The notes below the pieces were generated by a model. That model made no database searches and was not told the origin of the DNA. It saw only the letters and a list, made by a program, of their open reading frames with translations. A stretch of 64,000 bases of DNA from Methylocaldum szegediense. GTDB taxonomy: Bacteria; Pseudomonadota; Gammaproteobacteria; Methylococcales; Methylococcaceae. Every line of letters begins with the position of its first letter. Position 1 is the first letter of the stretch. Shown in pieces: positions 38,949-48,656 of this stretch. The stretch lies in NCBI RefSeq assembly GCF_949769195.1, contig NZ_OX458333.1:682001-746000 (forward strand), given 5' to 3'. The translations under genes and the position numbers were made by a program.

Positions 38949-39003
38949 CGCCCAGCGGCTCGTTCTTGCAAGCAAATCACTTGCAAGAACGAGCCGCTGG
39001 GCG
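38949..39003. repeat. Perfect 24-bp-stem hairpin between tkt and fba (second of two)
   Basis: Bases 38949-38972 (CGCCCAGCGGCTCGTTCTTG then CAAG) are perfectly complementary to 38980-39003 around a 7-nt loop caaatca. It follows the first hairpin by 2 bp and ends 50 bp before fba. A stem this long and perfect is unusual and could be an RNase III target, an mRNA-stabilising structure or a cruciform-forming site. Confidence 0.75.
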
Positions 39004-39053
39004 GCTGAATTTCGCCGCAAAGTAGGCGATCAGCAGGCGAGAGGAGTCGATCG

Positions 39054-40118
39054 ATGGCTATCATTTCTTTAAGACAATTGTTGGATCACGCTGCCGAGCA
39101 CGGCTATGGCTTGCCGGCGTTTAATGTCAATAACATGGAGCAGGTTAAGGCCATCATGGAAGCCGCTGCCGCAGTCGATGCCCCGGTTATCCTTCAGGGA
39201 TCCGCCGGTGCTCGTACCTATGCGGGAGAGCCTTTCCTGCGGCATCTGGTGCTTGCAGCCGTGGAAATGTACCCGCACATCCCAATCTGCATGCATCAGG
39301 ACCATGGCGCTTCGCCATCCGTTTGCGTTCGTGCGATTCAATCGGGCTTCAGCTCGGTCATGATGGATGGCTCATTGCTGGAGGACATGAAAACGCCGTC
39401 CAGCTATGAATACAACGTCGAAGTCACGCGCAAAGTCGTCGATATGGCTCACGCTTGCGGTGTTTCGGTCGAAGGTGAATTGGGTTGTCTCGGCTCCTTG
39501 GAAACTGGAAAAGCCGGGGAAGAAGACGGTCACGGCGCGGCGGGTGAGCTGGACCACTCTCAATTGCTGACCGACCCGGAAGAGGCCGCCGATTTCGTCA
39601 AGAAAACCAAGGTTGACGCTTTAGCAATCGCAATCGGTACCAGTCACGGGGCCTATAAATTCACTAGAAAGCCTACCGGTAAGGTGTTGCGCATCGATCG
39701 GGTCAAAGAGATCCACGCACGGATTCCAAACGTTCATTTGGTCATGCACGGCTCGTCTTCGGTACCCGAGGAGTGGGCAGTGATGATCAACCAGTATGGC
39801 GGTGATATCGGTCAGACCTATGGCGTGCCCGTCGAGGAGATCGTAGAAGGCATTCGTCATGGTGTTCGCAAGGTGAATATCGATACCGACCTGCGTATCG
39901 CATCCTATGGCGCTATGCGTAAGTTCATGGCCGAAGATAGAAAGAATTTCGATCCGCGCAAGCTCTACAAGGAGGCACAAAAGGCAATGACCAGCATTTG
40001 TACGGCTCGCTACGAGGCGTTCGGTGCTGCAGGGCAGGCGTCTAAGATCAAAGTCATCAGCTTGGAAGAAATGAGCAAGCGTTACAGCAAGGGCGAGTTG
40101 GATCCGGTTGTCACCTAG
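39054..40118 (+). CDS. fba: Class II fructose-bisphosphate aldolase (354 aa)
   Basis: Zinc-dependent aldolase. [29 protein letters not shown]-type region (about 80-110) carries the zinc His and catalytic-type Asp. VEGELGCLG supplies a metal-site Glu, and [10 protein letters not shown] and [11 protein letters not shown] carry the other zinc ligands. It is of the longer CbbA/Fba subtype used in Calvin-cycle operons. GGAG precedes the ATG. It lies downstream of the two hairpins and 20 bp before the CbbY-like gene. Confidence 0.95.
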   Translation: MAIISLRQLLDHAAEHGYGLPAFNVNNMEQVKAIMEAAAAVDAPVILQGSAGARTYAGEPFLRHLVLAAVEMYPHIPICMHQDHGASPSVCVRAIQSGFSSVMMDGSLLEDMKTPSSYEYNVEVTRKVVDMAHACGVSVEGELGCLGSLETGKAGEEDGHGAAGELDHSQLLTDPEEAADFVKKTKVDALAIAIGTSHGAYKFTRKPTGKVLRIDRVKEIHARIPNVHLVMHGSSSVPEEWAVMINQYGGDIGQTYGVPVEEIVEGIRHGVRKVNIDTDLRIASYGAMRKFMAEDRKNFDPRKLYKEAQKAMTSICTARYEAFGAAGQASKIKVISLEEMSKRYSKGELDPVVT

Positions 40119-40137
40119 GCAGGGCCGTGGATAGCTA

Positions 40138-40914
40138 GTGCTCAAAGCCCTCATCTTCGACGTGGATGGCACGTTGGCGGACACTGAACGGTACGGCCAT
40201 CGCGTCGCGTTCAACCGAGCTTTTGCAGAAGCTCGCCTGAATTGGGTCTGGGATGAAGCCTTGTACGGCGACTTATTGGCTGTCAGCGGAGGCAAGGAGC
40301 GTATTCGACATTTCATTGCCGCTTACCATCCGGACATCCCCTGCGGCGAAGGCGAGTTGGATGCCTTCATTGACGACTTGCACGCCGCAAAGACGCGCTA
40401 CTATCTAAACTTGCTTGAAACCGTCGGTATTCCGGCTAGGCCGGGTGTCCGTCGGTTGATCAAGGAAGCCATGGCTGCGCGATTGGCGCTGGCTATTGCC
40501 ACGACAGCGACTTCAGAAGATGTCAATGCTGTGTTATCAGCCTTGTTTGGCGCGGAAGCTCTCGATTGGTTCGAGGTGGTCGCGACTGGGGACGTTGTTT
40601 CGAATAAAAAGCCCGCGCCCGATATTTACGAGTACGTACTGGCGAAATTAAGCTTGGATGCTACCGACTGCGTGGCTTTCGAGGATTCGGAAAACGGCTT
40701 CCGAGCGGCGCTTGCAGCCGGCATTCCGACGCTAGTTACGGTCAATGACTATACCATCGACCAGGATTTCACCGGAGCGTTGCTCGTAACGGATCACCTT
40801 GGAGAGCCGGACTTGCCTTTGACGTGTCTGAGCAAAGCGCCTTGGGAACCATTCCGTTTGGTCGATATCGATGCTCTCAGGCGACTGCATGAAAACTGGA
40901 CTCGCGAAAAATAG
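40138..40914 (+). CDS. cbbY: CbbY-like HAD-family phosphatase (258 aa)
   Basis: HAD motif I IFDVDGTLADTER (residues 5-17), motif II IATTATS, Lys-containing motif VVSNKKPAPDIY and motif IV AFEDSENGF are all present. The family includes CbbY, which removes inhibitory sugar phosphates such as xylulose-1,5-bisphosphate in Calvin-cycle bacteria. The position between fba and prk supports the name. Starts with GTG 40138. Confidence 0.88.
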   Translation: MLKALIFDVDGTLADTERYGHRVAFNRAFAEARLNWVWDEALYGDLLAVSGGKERIRHFIAAYHPDIPCGEGELDAFIDDLHAAKTRYYLNLLETVGIPARPGVRRLIKEAMAARLALAIATTATSEDVNAVLSALFGAEALDWFEVVATGDVVSNKKPAPDIYEYVLAKLSLDATDCVAFEDSENGFRAALAAGIPTLVTVNDYTIDQDFTGALLVTDHLGEPDLPLTCLSKAPWEPFRLVDIDALRRLHENWTREK

Positions 40915-40964
40915 CGTAGCCATAGATCCGGACGCGGATTTCGAAGTTTTTTGAGGAGTCCTCC

Positions 40965-41840
40965 ATGTCGAAAAAGCACCCCGTCATCGCCGTTACCGGC
41001 TCGTCCGGTGCCGGTACGACTACGGTCAAGAAGGCTTTCGAGCACATTTTTTTTCGGCTGGGAGTGAAACCTCTCATGATTGAGGGCGATAGCTATTTCC
41101 GTTATACCCTTCGGGAAATGCAAGCTCGCATCGCCCAGGCGCAAAAGGAAGGGAAGAATTTCAGCCATTTCTCGATCGAGGCGAACCTCCTCGACGAGCT
41201 GGAACAGACTTTCAGGACCTATGGTGAGACCGGTGCGGCCAAGCGTCGTTACTATATTCGCAGCGAAGAAGAGGGAAACAAACTCGGTTATCCAGTCGGC
41301 ACGTTTTCGCCCTGGGAAGAGGTGCCGCCGGGCACTGATCTCATGTTCTACGAGGGGTTGCACGGTGCAATCAAGACCGAGACGATCGATGTAGCTAGAT
41401 TTACCGACCTGCTTGTCGGCGTCGTTCCCATCGTCAATCTCGAATGGATCCAAAAAATACACCGGGATAATGCCCTATACGGGTATAAGCCGGAAGACAC
41501 CACAGAGGTTATCCTGCGGCGCATGGAGGATTACGTAAAGGTGATCACACCGCAGTTTTCGCGCACCGATATCAATTTTCAGCGAGTGCCTCTGGTGGAT
41601 ACCTCAAATCCTTTCATCGCGCGCGATATTCCTACTCCGGATGAAAGCATCGTGATCATTCGTTTCAGGGACCCGCGCAAGTTCGACATCGACTTTGGGT
41701 ATTTGCTGGCGATGATTCATAAGTCCTTCATGTCCAGACATAATTCCATTGTCATTCCGGGCGGTAAAATGGGCCTGGCGATGGAAATCATATTTCGGCC
41801 GATCATCGAGCGCCTAATGGAGGAACGCGCGACGACCTAA
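40965..41840 (+). CDS. prk: Phosphoribulokinase (291 aa)
   Basis: It makes ribulose-1,5-bisphosphate, the substrate of RuBisCO. The P-loop GSSGAGTTTVKKAF is at residues 12-25. EGDSYFRYTLREM, FYEGLHG and the HRDNALYGY-type region are typical of the bacterial class I enzyme. GAGGAG lies 6 nt before the ATG. Last gene of tkt-fba-cbbY-prk. RuBisCO itself is not in the window. Its presence in a ribulose-monophosphate organism points to a type X methanotroph. Confidence 0.95.
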   Translation: MSKKHPVIAVTGSSGAGTTTVKKAFEHIFFRLGVKPLMIEGDSYFRYTLREMQARIAQAQKEGKNFSHFSIEANLLDELEQTFRTYGETGAAKRRYYIRSEEEGNKLGYPVGTFSPWEEVPPGTDLMFYEGLHGAIKTETIDVARFTDLLVGVVPIVNLEWIQKIHRDNALYGYKPEDTTEVILRRMEDYVKVITPQFSRTDINFQRVPLVDTSNPFIARDIPTPDESIVIIRFRDPRKFDIDFGYLLAMIHKSFMSRHNSIVIPGGKMGLAMEIIFRPIIERLMEERATT

Positions 41841-41948
41841 CGGCCGCTGGAACATACGGGATGGACGTAAGCCAAGGAAGCCCATCGATCTCGAGCGCAG
41901 CGGCATATCATTCGCATTCGGGATCCTTTCCACGCTAATGATTTCATT

Positions 41949-44276
41949 TCAACTTTCGGCGTTTCGACGTCCCTGGCTGATGGCCGCGGTAACGACCTGA
42001 TAAGCTTCCTTGATCACCTTCTGTTTTTGTAGTTCGGCATTCAATTCGGCGTCGATGTCGGTAGTGAGCTGTTTCATGATGGTTTTGGCGATTTCGTCCT
42101 TGACGGATTCGAAATAGGCCAACAAGTCCTGCTCCAATTCTTCGAAGTAATTCTTGATGCCGCGGCGGGCGAATTTGTTAATCTGGTATTGCTGTTTGCG
42201 GGTGTATTCAAGCAAGCCAGCTTTGTAGCACTCGAGAGCCCGGTCGATTTCGTCGGATTGACCTGTGGTCTTTACGGGTGAGATCGGCTGAGTATCGGTG
42301 ATTGCTCGGTAAATGCCGGTCAGCTTGTCCATTCCCAAAGCCAGCAGCTGCTTGACACCAGCGTCGGGCCCGAGGAGGCGCCTGCTCTTCGCGATTTCCA
42401 GCGCGCGGTCGGCATTTTTCTGTACCAATTCCATGATGTCGTCTTTGCTCTGGACGGATTCGTCGGCCTCCTTGGCCATGATGGTGCGTCCGAGTTCGTC
42501 GATGACGCCGCCGTATTCGAAAAGGAAGACGTCGCACATTCCCTTCAGCCGGCTAATCATATCGCGCCCGCTCAAACGGTCTCTCAACACTGAAAGTACT
42601 TCCTCGGGAAGCGCCTCGTTGGATGAAATGCTGTCCAGCAAGCGAAAGAGATAGCGGCGGACGATCTGTTCTTCCAAGAGTTGCTGCAGCTGGCTGCGGA
42701 ACGTGCGTTGAATGTGAAGGTTTTCTTCGATCTTGTGCGGCAGCCTGCTAACCACGCTGTGCAGATCCAGTCCTTTGAGCAGTTCGTTTTTTAAGGCTTT
42801 CCGATCCAAGGTGTCGATGGCGTGGACAATTTGTTCACCCAAGCGCTCTCGGTCTTCGTCGCTCCAGAATACGAAGTCCGGCAGTACCTCGGTACGAAGC
42901 ACCTTGATATGTTCTTCCACCGTGGTACGGAGGTGTCGCAATACTTCGTCTTGACGGCGCGACAATTCTCCTGCGATAAATGTGCTTTTCATTCCTTCGT
43001 CGCTCTTGTTCTTGTAGGTCTGGTACAAAGGCTCCAAGCGCTCGCGCAGCTTTTTGGCCAGATCGAGATATTCGCTGCGCGCCTCGTCAAGAAACTCAGC
43101 CTTCGCCGTATTAGCCAAGTAGTCGAATAGGCTGCTGCGAAACGTTGCGAAATTCTTGGCTTCCTCCAGCGACTTGATGAAGCCCTCCGCCTCGCCTTTA
43201 TTGGGTATTTTGCCGATCGCTTTCTGTAGTGCATCCACATGCTCGCGAATGCTGCCGCTCTTTTCCAACCGGCCTTCCTGGATCAGTTTCAGCAACAGGT
43301 AATTGAGTGCCGATACCCGAAATACGCGGTCCTTGGCGATGTGAAACCCATAATGGTCGATCTTCTGCGCGAAATTCGCCAATTCTTCCTTTTTCTGCTG
43401 GCTACTTAGTACGTCCCACTGATTGATCACCCAAAAGGCGCGTTGCAACACCCGCTTGCGATGGCTATGGATTTCGGCGAGCAGCTCAATTTCTTCCCCT
43501 TCCAGTAGGTGGAACACCTTCATGGCGATGACGAACGCCTTGGCGTCGTTTTCGACGTACGACTTGGTTACCTTGCGATGGCGCGGGTTGACGACGCCGA
43601 GACCCGGCAAATCGACAAGAACCACGTTTTCGGGAATGTTGACGTCGGTGAGGAAAATCTCCGCCTGGTCGACGAACAGTACGTCTTCATAATCTTCGGT
43701 CACATAGCTCGGCAACTCCGTTAGCGCGATGTCTTTCACCGCGCCGCTGAGTTTGTTCCAGCCTCCAATCAAGATTTTCAGCTCATCGAAAAATTTTTGC
43801 TTGTTGAACGAGCCAAACTGGTTCTTGTACTGTTCGATATCCTTTGCTAGCGTGCTCAGCAATTCGCCCTTGCTCAGCTTGCGATAAGTATCGCTGCTTT
43901 TGCGCAATTCCTTGGACAGCTCTTCCAGATACAGCTGTTTGAGCTCCTCTCGAGCACTTTCGTTTAAATAGTGAATGACGGCCCGGTTGGCCCGGCCTTT
44001 TCGAATCAGCGTGGGAATAGCGGTAAAAGACTTGGTGGCCTGGGGCAGGATATCGTCGCCCAATATGGCATTAATAATGGTACTCTTGCCGGCCGAGAAT
44101 GCGCCCAGGAATGCCACTGGGAATTCCGGGGACTTGAGCCGTTCTAACCAGGTGCGTTTGCGGTTGACAAAGTATGTGAAATCGTCGGTGACGCCCAAGT
44201 AAGGCGCGGCGGCGTCATAGGCTTCGAACAGGCGTGTGAATGCTTTGACGTAATTGCTGTAATCCGACTCTTTCAT
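41949..44276 (-). CDS. Dynamin-family large GTPase (775 aa)
   Basis: Bacterial dynamin-like protein. P-loop GAFSAGKS is at 58-65. The switch Thr lies in ATKSFTAIPT (about 80-89), G3 DLPGLG at 222-227 and the G4-like NQWD near 283. The C-terminal 450 residues are a helical stalk with heptad-like charge patterns. I see no membrane helix, unlike some bacterial dynamins. A membrane-remodelling or repair role is usual for the family. It is a single copy rather than the tandem pair found in some bacteria, and stands alone. AGGAAA precedes the ATG. Confidence 0.85.
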   Translation of the reverse strand: MKESDYSNYVKAFTRLFEAYDAAAPYLGVTDDFTYFVNRKRTWLERLKSPEFPVAFLGAFSAGKSTIINAILGDDILPQATKSFTAIPTLIRKGRANRAVIHYLNESAREELKQLYLEELSKELRKSSDTYRKLSKGELLSTLAKDIEQYKNQFGSFNKQKFFDELKILIGGWNKLSGAVKDIALTELPSYVTEDYEDVLFVDQAEIFLTDVNIPENVVLVDLPGLGVVNPRHRKVTKSYVENDAKAFVIAMKVFHLLEGEEIELLAEIHSHRKRVLQRAFWVINQWDVLSSQQKKEELANFAQKIDHYGFHIAKDRVFRVSALNYLLLKLIQEGRLEKSGSIREHVDALQKAIGKIPNKGEAEGFIKSLEEAKNFATFRSSLFDYLANTAKAEFLDEARSEYLDLAKKLRERLEPLYQTYKNKSDEGMKSTFIAGELSRRQDEVLRHLRTTVEEHIKVLRTEVLPDFVFWSDEDRERLGEQIVHAIDTLDRKALKNELLKGLDLHSVVSRLPHKIEENLHIQRTFRSQLQQLLEEQIVRRYLFRLLDSISSNEALPEEVLSVLRDRLSGRDMISRLKGMCDVFLFEYGGVIDELGRTIMAKEADESVQSKDDIMELVQKNADRALEIAKSRRLLGPDAGVKQLLALGMDKLTGIYRAITDTQPISPVKTTGQSDEIDRALECYKAGLLEYTRKQQYQINKFARRGIKNYFEELEQDLLAYFESVKDEIAKTIMKQLTTDIDAELNAELQKQKVIKEAYQVVTAAISQGRRNAES

Positions 44277-44490
44277 CCGTACGTTTCCTGGTTATTTTTC
44301 GGGAGAGGTGGTGTTCCGGGTTTTGGCTGCCGGCGTCGGGGTGGTTCTAGCCGTAAGACCACGGTCAAACAGTGGGATATATTACCACTTATGTTACGTG
44401 TGCCTTAGTCGGCGTAATCGATCGGTACGCTAGTTTGATACGAGACTTCGAGCCTATTAAGCGGGCCGTTTGTTCCAAGCCGAGCCTAAG
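44277..44490. other. Intergenic region beside the dynamin-like gene
   Basis: Non-coding; presumably holds the dynamin promoter on the minus strand. No motif is assigned. Confidence 0.35.
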
Positions 44491-44628
44491 AGGCCCGTTC
44501 TGAGCCCGCCGATGGGTTTTCGGACCCACCTGGAGAGGCTGGGAGGTGTCCAGTTCCGGCAGGAGCATCGCTGTATACGGCAAAGGCCCGTTGACGTAAG
44601 CGTTGCTCGAAGAAACGGACGGGCCTTT
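44491..44628 (+). other. Possible structured leader or small RNA with competing stems
   Basis: AGGCCCGTT occurs twice (44491-44499 and 44584-44592), and its complement ACGGGCCT occurs once (44619-44626). The nearer copy forms a perfect 10-bp stem (44582-44591 with 44619-44628, 27-nt loop); the farther copy could pair instead. It ends 37 bp before the aspartic-protease start. I could not match it to a known RNA family. Confidence 0.35.
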
Positions 44629-44664
44629 CGGTCAAAGATGGGCTCAGAGTGCGAGAACGATCAG

Positions 44665-45375
44665 ATGACGATTATGACGGTGCGAATTCGGCTGCGCGGT
44701 TTTATCGTGGGACTGCTTTTGATCGGTGCGGCGCCGGCATGGGCCGACCCCGAATCGCTTCGCGCACGTTTGGAGTCGTTGGCGGCCGAACACGGGTTCG
44801 TCGTCGAGGGATTGGATCGCCTGGAATCTCAATTGGCATCGACCTCGACCCCGAAGGGTGACCTGCCGACTCAACTGAAGGGGCTTCTCGAAGATTACAA
44901 CTACATCCTTATCAGTGATCCGGCCGGTGCGGTCGAACGGTTGGTGATCACCAGTGCCAAGACGCCTACGCGAGCGCGTTCGATCAATGCGACGATCAAA
45001 ACGACGCGGCTTGGTCCTCATCATCAGGTCGATACGGTTCTGGTGGGACCGAACGGCGTGGCGTTTCCAGTTACGTTGATTATCGACACTGGCGCCTCTA
45101 CCATTGCTTTGCCGGAATCGATGGCGAGCGAACTGGGATTCTCGCCCGAGGCGCTCCAACCGGGCGTGAGCCACACAGCGAACGACATTGTGCCCATCAA
45201 AGTAGGCAACCTAGAATCCGTTCGGGTAGGACCGGTTTCGGCCAGCGCCGTACCGGTCGCGTTCTTTCCGGACGAGCGTCTACGCGGTGCAAAACTGTTG
45301 GGGATGAGTTTTCTGAGTCGGTTCCGCATGACCTTAGACGAAGCGGAAAACGAACTCATTCTGCTCGCGAAATAA
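44665..45375 (+). CDS. Exported retropepsin-like aspartic protease with N-terminal STN-like region (236 aa)
   Basis: A signal peptide (about 1-25, ending APAWA) is followed by a short region resembling the secretin/TonB N-terminal STN fold (LESLAAEHGFVVEGLDRL ... LLEDYNYILI). From about residue 120 comes a clan AA protease domain with LIIDTGASTIALP (Asp-Thr-Gly) and the closing LLGMSFLSRFRM segment. Single-domain retropepsins act as dimers. ATG 44665 is chosen because it gives the signal peptide. Substrate unknown. Confidence 0.82.
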   Translation: MTIMTVRIRLRGFIVGLLLIGAAPAWADPESLRARLESLAAEHGFVVEGLDRLESQLASTSTPKGDLPTQLKGLLEDYNYILISDPAGAVERLVITSAKTPTRARSINATIKTTRLGPHHQVDTVLVGPNGVAFPVTLIIDTGASTIALPESMASELGFSPEALQPGVSHTANDIVPIKVGNLESVRVGPVSASAVPVAFFPDERLRGAKLLGMSFLSRFRMTLDEAENELILLAK

Positions 45376-45503
45376 CGAAAGGCTCGAACGCTTTCCGTGA
45401 ATCGGCGGGAAGAAGATCGGTCACATCGCTTCTCTTGAACGGACGCTGGCGTGATCAATTTCTGCAGACGTTTCGCTCATCATCCAACTAAAGGAGTGCC
45501 ATT

Positions 45504-47015
45504 ATGAATGCTAACAGCGCGGATATCGGTCTGATCGGATTGGCCGTCATGGGACAAAACCTGGCGCTGAACATCGCCGACCACGGCTACACCATCGCAG
45601 TCTATAACCGAAGTAGCGAGAAAACGGCCGAATTCATGGCGCGTTGCCGGGAAAAGGAGCCGTCTGGCGAGCGCGTCTTGGGTTTTACCGACCTGAAAGA
45701 ATTCACCCAAGCTATCCGGCGTCCCCGCAAGATCATCTTGCTGGTGAAGGCGGGGACGCCGACCGACCGCATCATCGAAACCCTGCTGCCCCACCTTGAG
45801 CCGGGCGACATCATTGTCGACGGCGGCAACGCGCATTGGATGGACACCATCCGTCGAGACAGGGAATTGACCGAGCGAGGGTTTCGCTTTATCGGTTCCG
45901 GCGTCTCGGGCGGCGAGGTGGGTGCGCGCTTCGGACCTTCTCTGATGCCGGGCGGCAGTGAGAGCGCCTGGGCCGAGCTCGAGCCCATATGGCGCGCCAT
46001 CGCCGCCAAGGTCGCTCCGGAGAGCGGTGTGCCTTTGGAAGGCGCCGCGCCGGGAAAGCCGGTAGAAGGCGGCGTACCCTGCACGGCTTATATCGGGCCG
46101 AATGGCGCGGGGCATTACGTCAAGATGGTGCACAACGGCATTGAGTACATCGACATGCAGTTGATCTGTGAAGCCTATTGGCTGATGAAGCATCTGCTCG
46201 GGCTGGATGCGGGCGCCATCGGCGCGATTTTCCGCGAATGGAACAGCGGCGAGTTGTCTAGCTACCTCATCGAGATCACCGGGGACATTTTGGGACAAAA
46301 GGATCCGGCGGGTGAGGGCTATCTGGTCGACAAAGTGTTGGATGCCGCCGGACAGAAAGGTACGGGTATGTGGACCGCCACCAGCGCACTGGAACTCGGC
46401 GTCCCAGCGAATTCAATCGCTGAAGCTGTGTTTGCCCGGACTCTATCGTCACTGAAGGAAGAGCGGGTGGAAGCAAGCTGCGTGCTGAAAGGACCGGAGA
46501 TCCGGCTCCTGTCCAACGCCGCTGATACCATCGAGGCCATTCGGCGAGCTTTGTATTGCTCTAAAATTTGCGCTTATGCGCAAGGCTTTCAGCTCATGTC
46601 GGAGGCACAAAAAGCCTACGGTTGGACGCTCGATTTCGGAACCATCGCACAGATTTGGCGAGGCGGCTGTATCATCCGCGCACGTTTCCTGCAAAAGATC
46701 ACCGATGCTTACGCCCACGACCCGGGGTTGAAGAATCTGATGCTTAATCCTTATTTTAGGGATGTCCTACACGAAGGGCAGGGACGGTGGCGGCAGACGG
46801 TTACCACCGCGATACAGAACGGCATCCCCGTTCCCGCCTTCAGTTCCGCGCTAGCCTATTTCGACGGTTACCGCAGCGCCCAGCTTCCCGCCAACCTGTT
46901 GCAGGCGCAACGAGATTATTTCGGAGCCCATACCTACGAGCGAACCGATCAACCGCGCGGCAAGTTCTTCCATCTCGATTGGCCGGCACCGGATCGTCCT
47001 GAGAAGGCGGTCTGA
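45504..47015 (+). CDS. gnd: 6-phosphogluconate dehydrogenase, decarboxylating, long form (503 aa)
   Basis: Oxidative pentose phosphate enzyme, here completing the dissimilatory ribulose monophosphate cycle. The Rossmann motif is [12 protein letters not shown] (about 10-21). [29 protein letters not shown] and the catalytic [13 protein letters not shown] are all present. It is longer than E. coli Gnd, partly through an insertion around residues 172-190 ([15 protein letters not shown]). AAAGGAG precedes the ATG. A second, shorter 6PGDH is at 52166. Confidence 0.95.
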   Translation: MNANSADIGLIGLAVMGQNLALNIADHGYTIAVYNRSSEKTAEFMARCREKEPSGERVLGFTDLKEFTQAIRRPRKIILLVKAGTPTDRIIETLLPHLEPGDIIVDGGNAHWMDTIRRDRELTERGFRFIGSGVSGGEVGARFGPSLMPGGSESAWAELEPIWRAIAAKVAPESGVPLEGAAPGKPVEGGVPCTAYIGPNGAGHYVKMVHNGIEYIDMQLICEAYWLMKHLLGLDAGAIGAIFREWNSGELSSYLIEITGDILGQKDPAGEGYLVDKVLDAAGQKGTGMWTATSALELGVPANSIAEAVFARTLSSLKEERVEASCVLKGPEIRLLSNAADTIEAIRRALYCSKICAYAQGFQLMSEAQKAYGWTLDFGTIAQIWRGGCIIRARFLQKITDAYAHDPGLKNLMLNPYFRDVLHEGQGRWRQTVTTAIQNGIPVPAFSSALAYFDGYRSAQLPANLLQAQRDYFGAHTYERTDQPRGKFFHLDWPAPDRPEKAV

Positions 47016-47174
47016 GCGTGCCAAGACCGGCCGCTCTGGCCAGATCAAGCGCCGGAGCGGTCGATCGGAACGGGTCTGGCGGTACAAATGAGAAAAGAGT
47101 CCTCGTTCGCCGGACCTGATACCTCGATACCTCACCTCTGAGGACGCGAGCGCGCGGCCAGTGGCCTTTGGAAT

Positions 47175-48599
47175 CTACAGCGTTTTCAAGTATTCGAGCA
47201 CGGCCTTGCGTTCGTCCGGACTCAAGCTGTCGCCGAAAACATGGCCGGCATTGGAGTGGCCGGGCAAGGTCGTATCGTAGATTTTTTTCCGCTCGCGTGC
47301 GTCTTTGGCGCCCCCTTTTCCCTCTGCGAGCTCAGTGTACCGCCATCCCAAGGCGACAGGATCGTAATCGGCCGCGGAAGACCCGTAGGACCGCGTCCAA
47401 TATTTCGGCCGTTTCGAGCTGTCGAGCAGAGCTTCTATGGTCGGGACCGATCCGTTGTGGAGATAGGGGGCGGTGATCCAAATTCCGTCCAATGGTGGGG
47501 CGATATATCCGGGCGCTGGAGCGTCGACGGCTAATTCGCCGTAATAGGATCGCTCAAACCATTGAGTGAACTGGTCTGAGGCACCGTTTGTGCGATATTG
47601 CGCCACTACGGGATCGGTGCCGATCTCGTCGAGTCCTACCACTAGATTGGGATAGCTCGGCTGTTCGCCATAGGTGCCATGGCAGCCGGAGCAGGTTCGC
47701 TCGAATACGGTGCGCCCCTGTTCGGCGAGTTCGTGATCGACCCCGAACGGCCATGCGGGCGGCTTAATCGATGCGAGATAGGCCAGAATATCCGGCGCAT
47801 AGGTATCGATCTTACGTACTGTATCGACGTCATCCGCACAGAATAGAGCGGCCGCCATCATGCCGCGAGCAAGGTCGCCGCGCCCCTCGGTGTTGTAGAA
47901 CAACGCGTTTTTCTTCGCCACACGCCACCAGGGGGGAACGCTTACCGGAGCCACTGTTTTCGGCGGAGGCTCGATCAGCGGTTCAGGCGACCATGCCAGA
48001 GTCTCTGGATCCCGATGCGCGATGAGAGCGAAGGTTATATTAATGGCCGGATTTACGCCTATCGTGTCAGCTTTCATGTATGGGGTGATAGTACGAAGCC
48101 GGTCGGCCCAACGCCGCCATTCTGCGGCTTCGGCCTCATTCTCCACGTACGCACCGATGCTTTCGGCGACAGCCGTACGGTCCTCGGTGAAGTCGAGATT
48201 TTCGTTGCCCAGGCCGATGACGAGCTTTCCGTCGAAAAAACCGGCATGGCAGGACAAGCAATTGTTCACCACGAGTTCCACGCCTTTCGGCGTCGTGTAA
48301 GCGGTGAGGTTATACGGTAATTCCGCATTGCGGCCGGGTCTACCCGGAATCAGCGTTTCGGGTTCAGGCGGCGGGGCCGTTTGTTTGTAGGCCGAATAGG
48401 GTATACCGCAAGTAATGTAAGGTGCGTTGAGCAATGCCTCGTAACCCTTGACCGGGTCGCCCGGCCGTTGCGGTACGCGTGGTACAGGACCGATAGGCGA
48501 ATAACTGACTGTATTGGCCTGTTCGCTGGAGTCGCAAGCCGTGAGCACGAAGGCAAGAATAGCGGTGATGACAAGAGTAAAGATATTGGCGTAGGGCAT
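47175..48599 (-). CDS. Di-haem c-type cytochrome lipoprotein, RoxA/peroxidase-like (474 aa)
   Basis: The lipoprotein signal ends LTAC (about residue 22), so the protein is anchored in the periplasm. Two CxxCH haem sites are seen: CLSCH (about 114) and CSGCH (about 310). The C-terminal GIWITAPYLHNGSVPTIEALL is typical of the RoxA-like/cytochrome c peroxidase-related group. An oxidase or electron-transfer role is likely, but the substrate cannot be told. It is separated by 57 bp from the lipocalin-type gene in the same orientation, so the two may form an operon. Confidence 0.85.
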   Translation of the reverse strand: MPYANIFTLVITAILAFVLTACDSSEQANTVSYSPIGPVPRVPQRPGDPVKGYEALLNAPYITCGIPYSAYKQTAPPPEPETLIPGRPGRNAELPYNLTAYTTPKGVELVVNNCLSCHAGFFDGKLVIGLGNENLDFTEDRTAVAESIGAYVENEAEAAEWRRWADRLRTITPYMKADTIGVNPAINITFALIAHRDPETLAWSPEPLIEPPPKTVAPVSVPPWWRVAKKNALFYNTEGRGDLARGMMAAALFCADDVDTVRKIDTYAPDILAYLASIKPPAWPFGVDHELAEQGRTVFERTCSGCHGTYGEQPSYPNLVVGLDEIGTDPVVAQYRTNGASDQFTQWFERSYYGELAVDAPAPGYIAPPLDGIWITAPYLHNGSVPTIEALLDSSKRPKYWTRSYGSSAADYDPVALGWRYTELAEGKGGAKDARERKKIYDTTLPGHSNAGHVFGDSLSPDERKAVLEYLKTL

Positions 48600-48656
48600 G
48601 TTCGAATCACAAGAGGTTTTTCCCGACCGGATGATTCTTATTCCCGGAACCTACTG

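Noticed and set aside
44461-44640. 6S or SRP RNA gene
   Set aside because: The GC-rich paired region suggested a known RNA, but the conserved loops of 6S and 4.5S RNA are not there.
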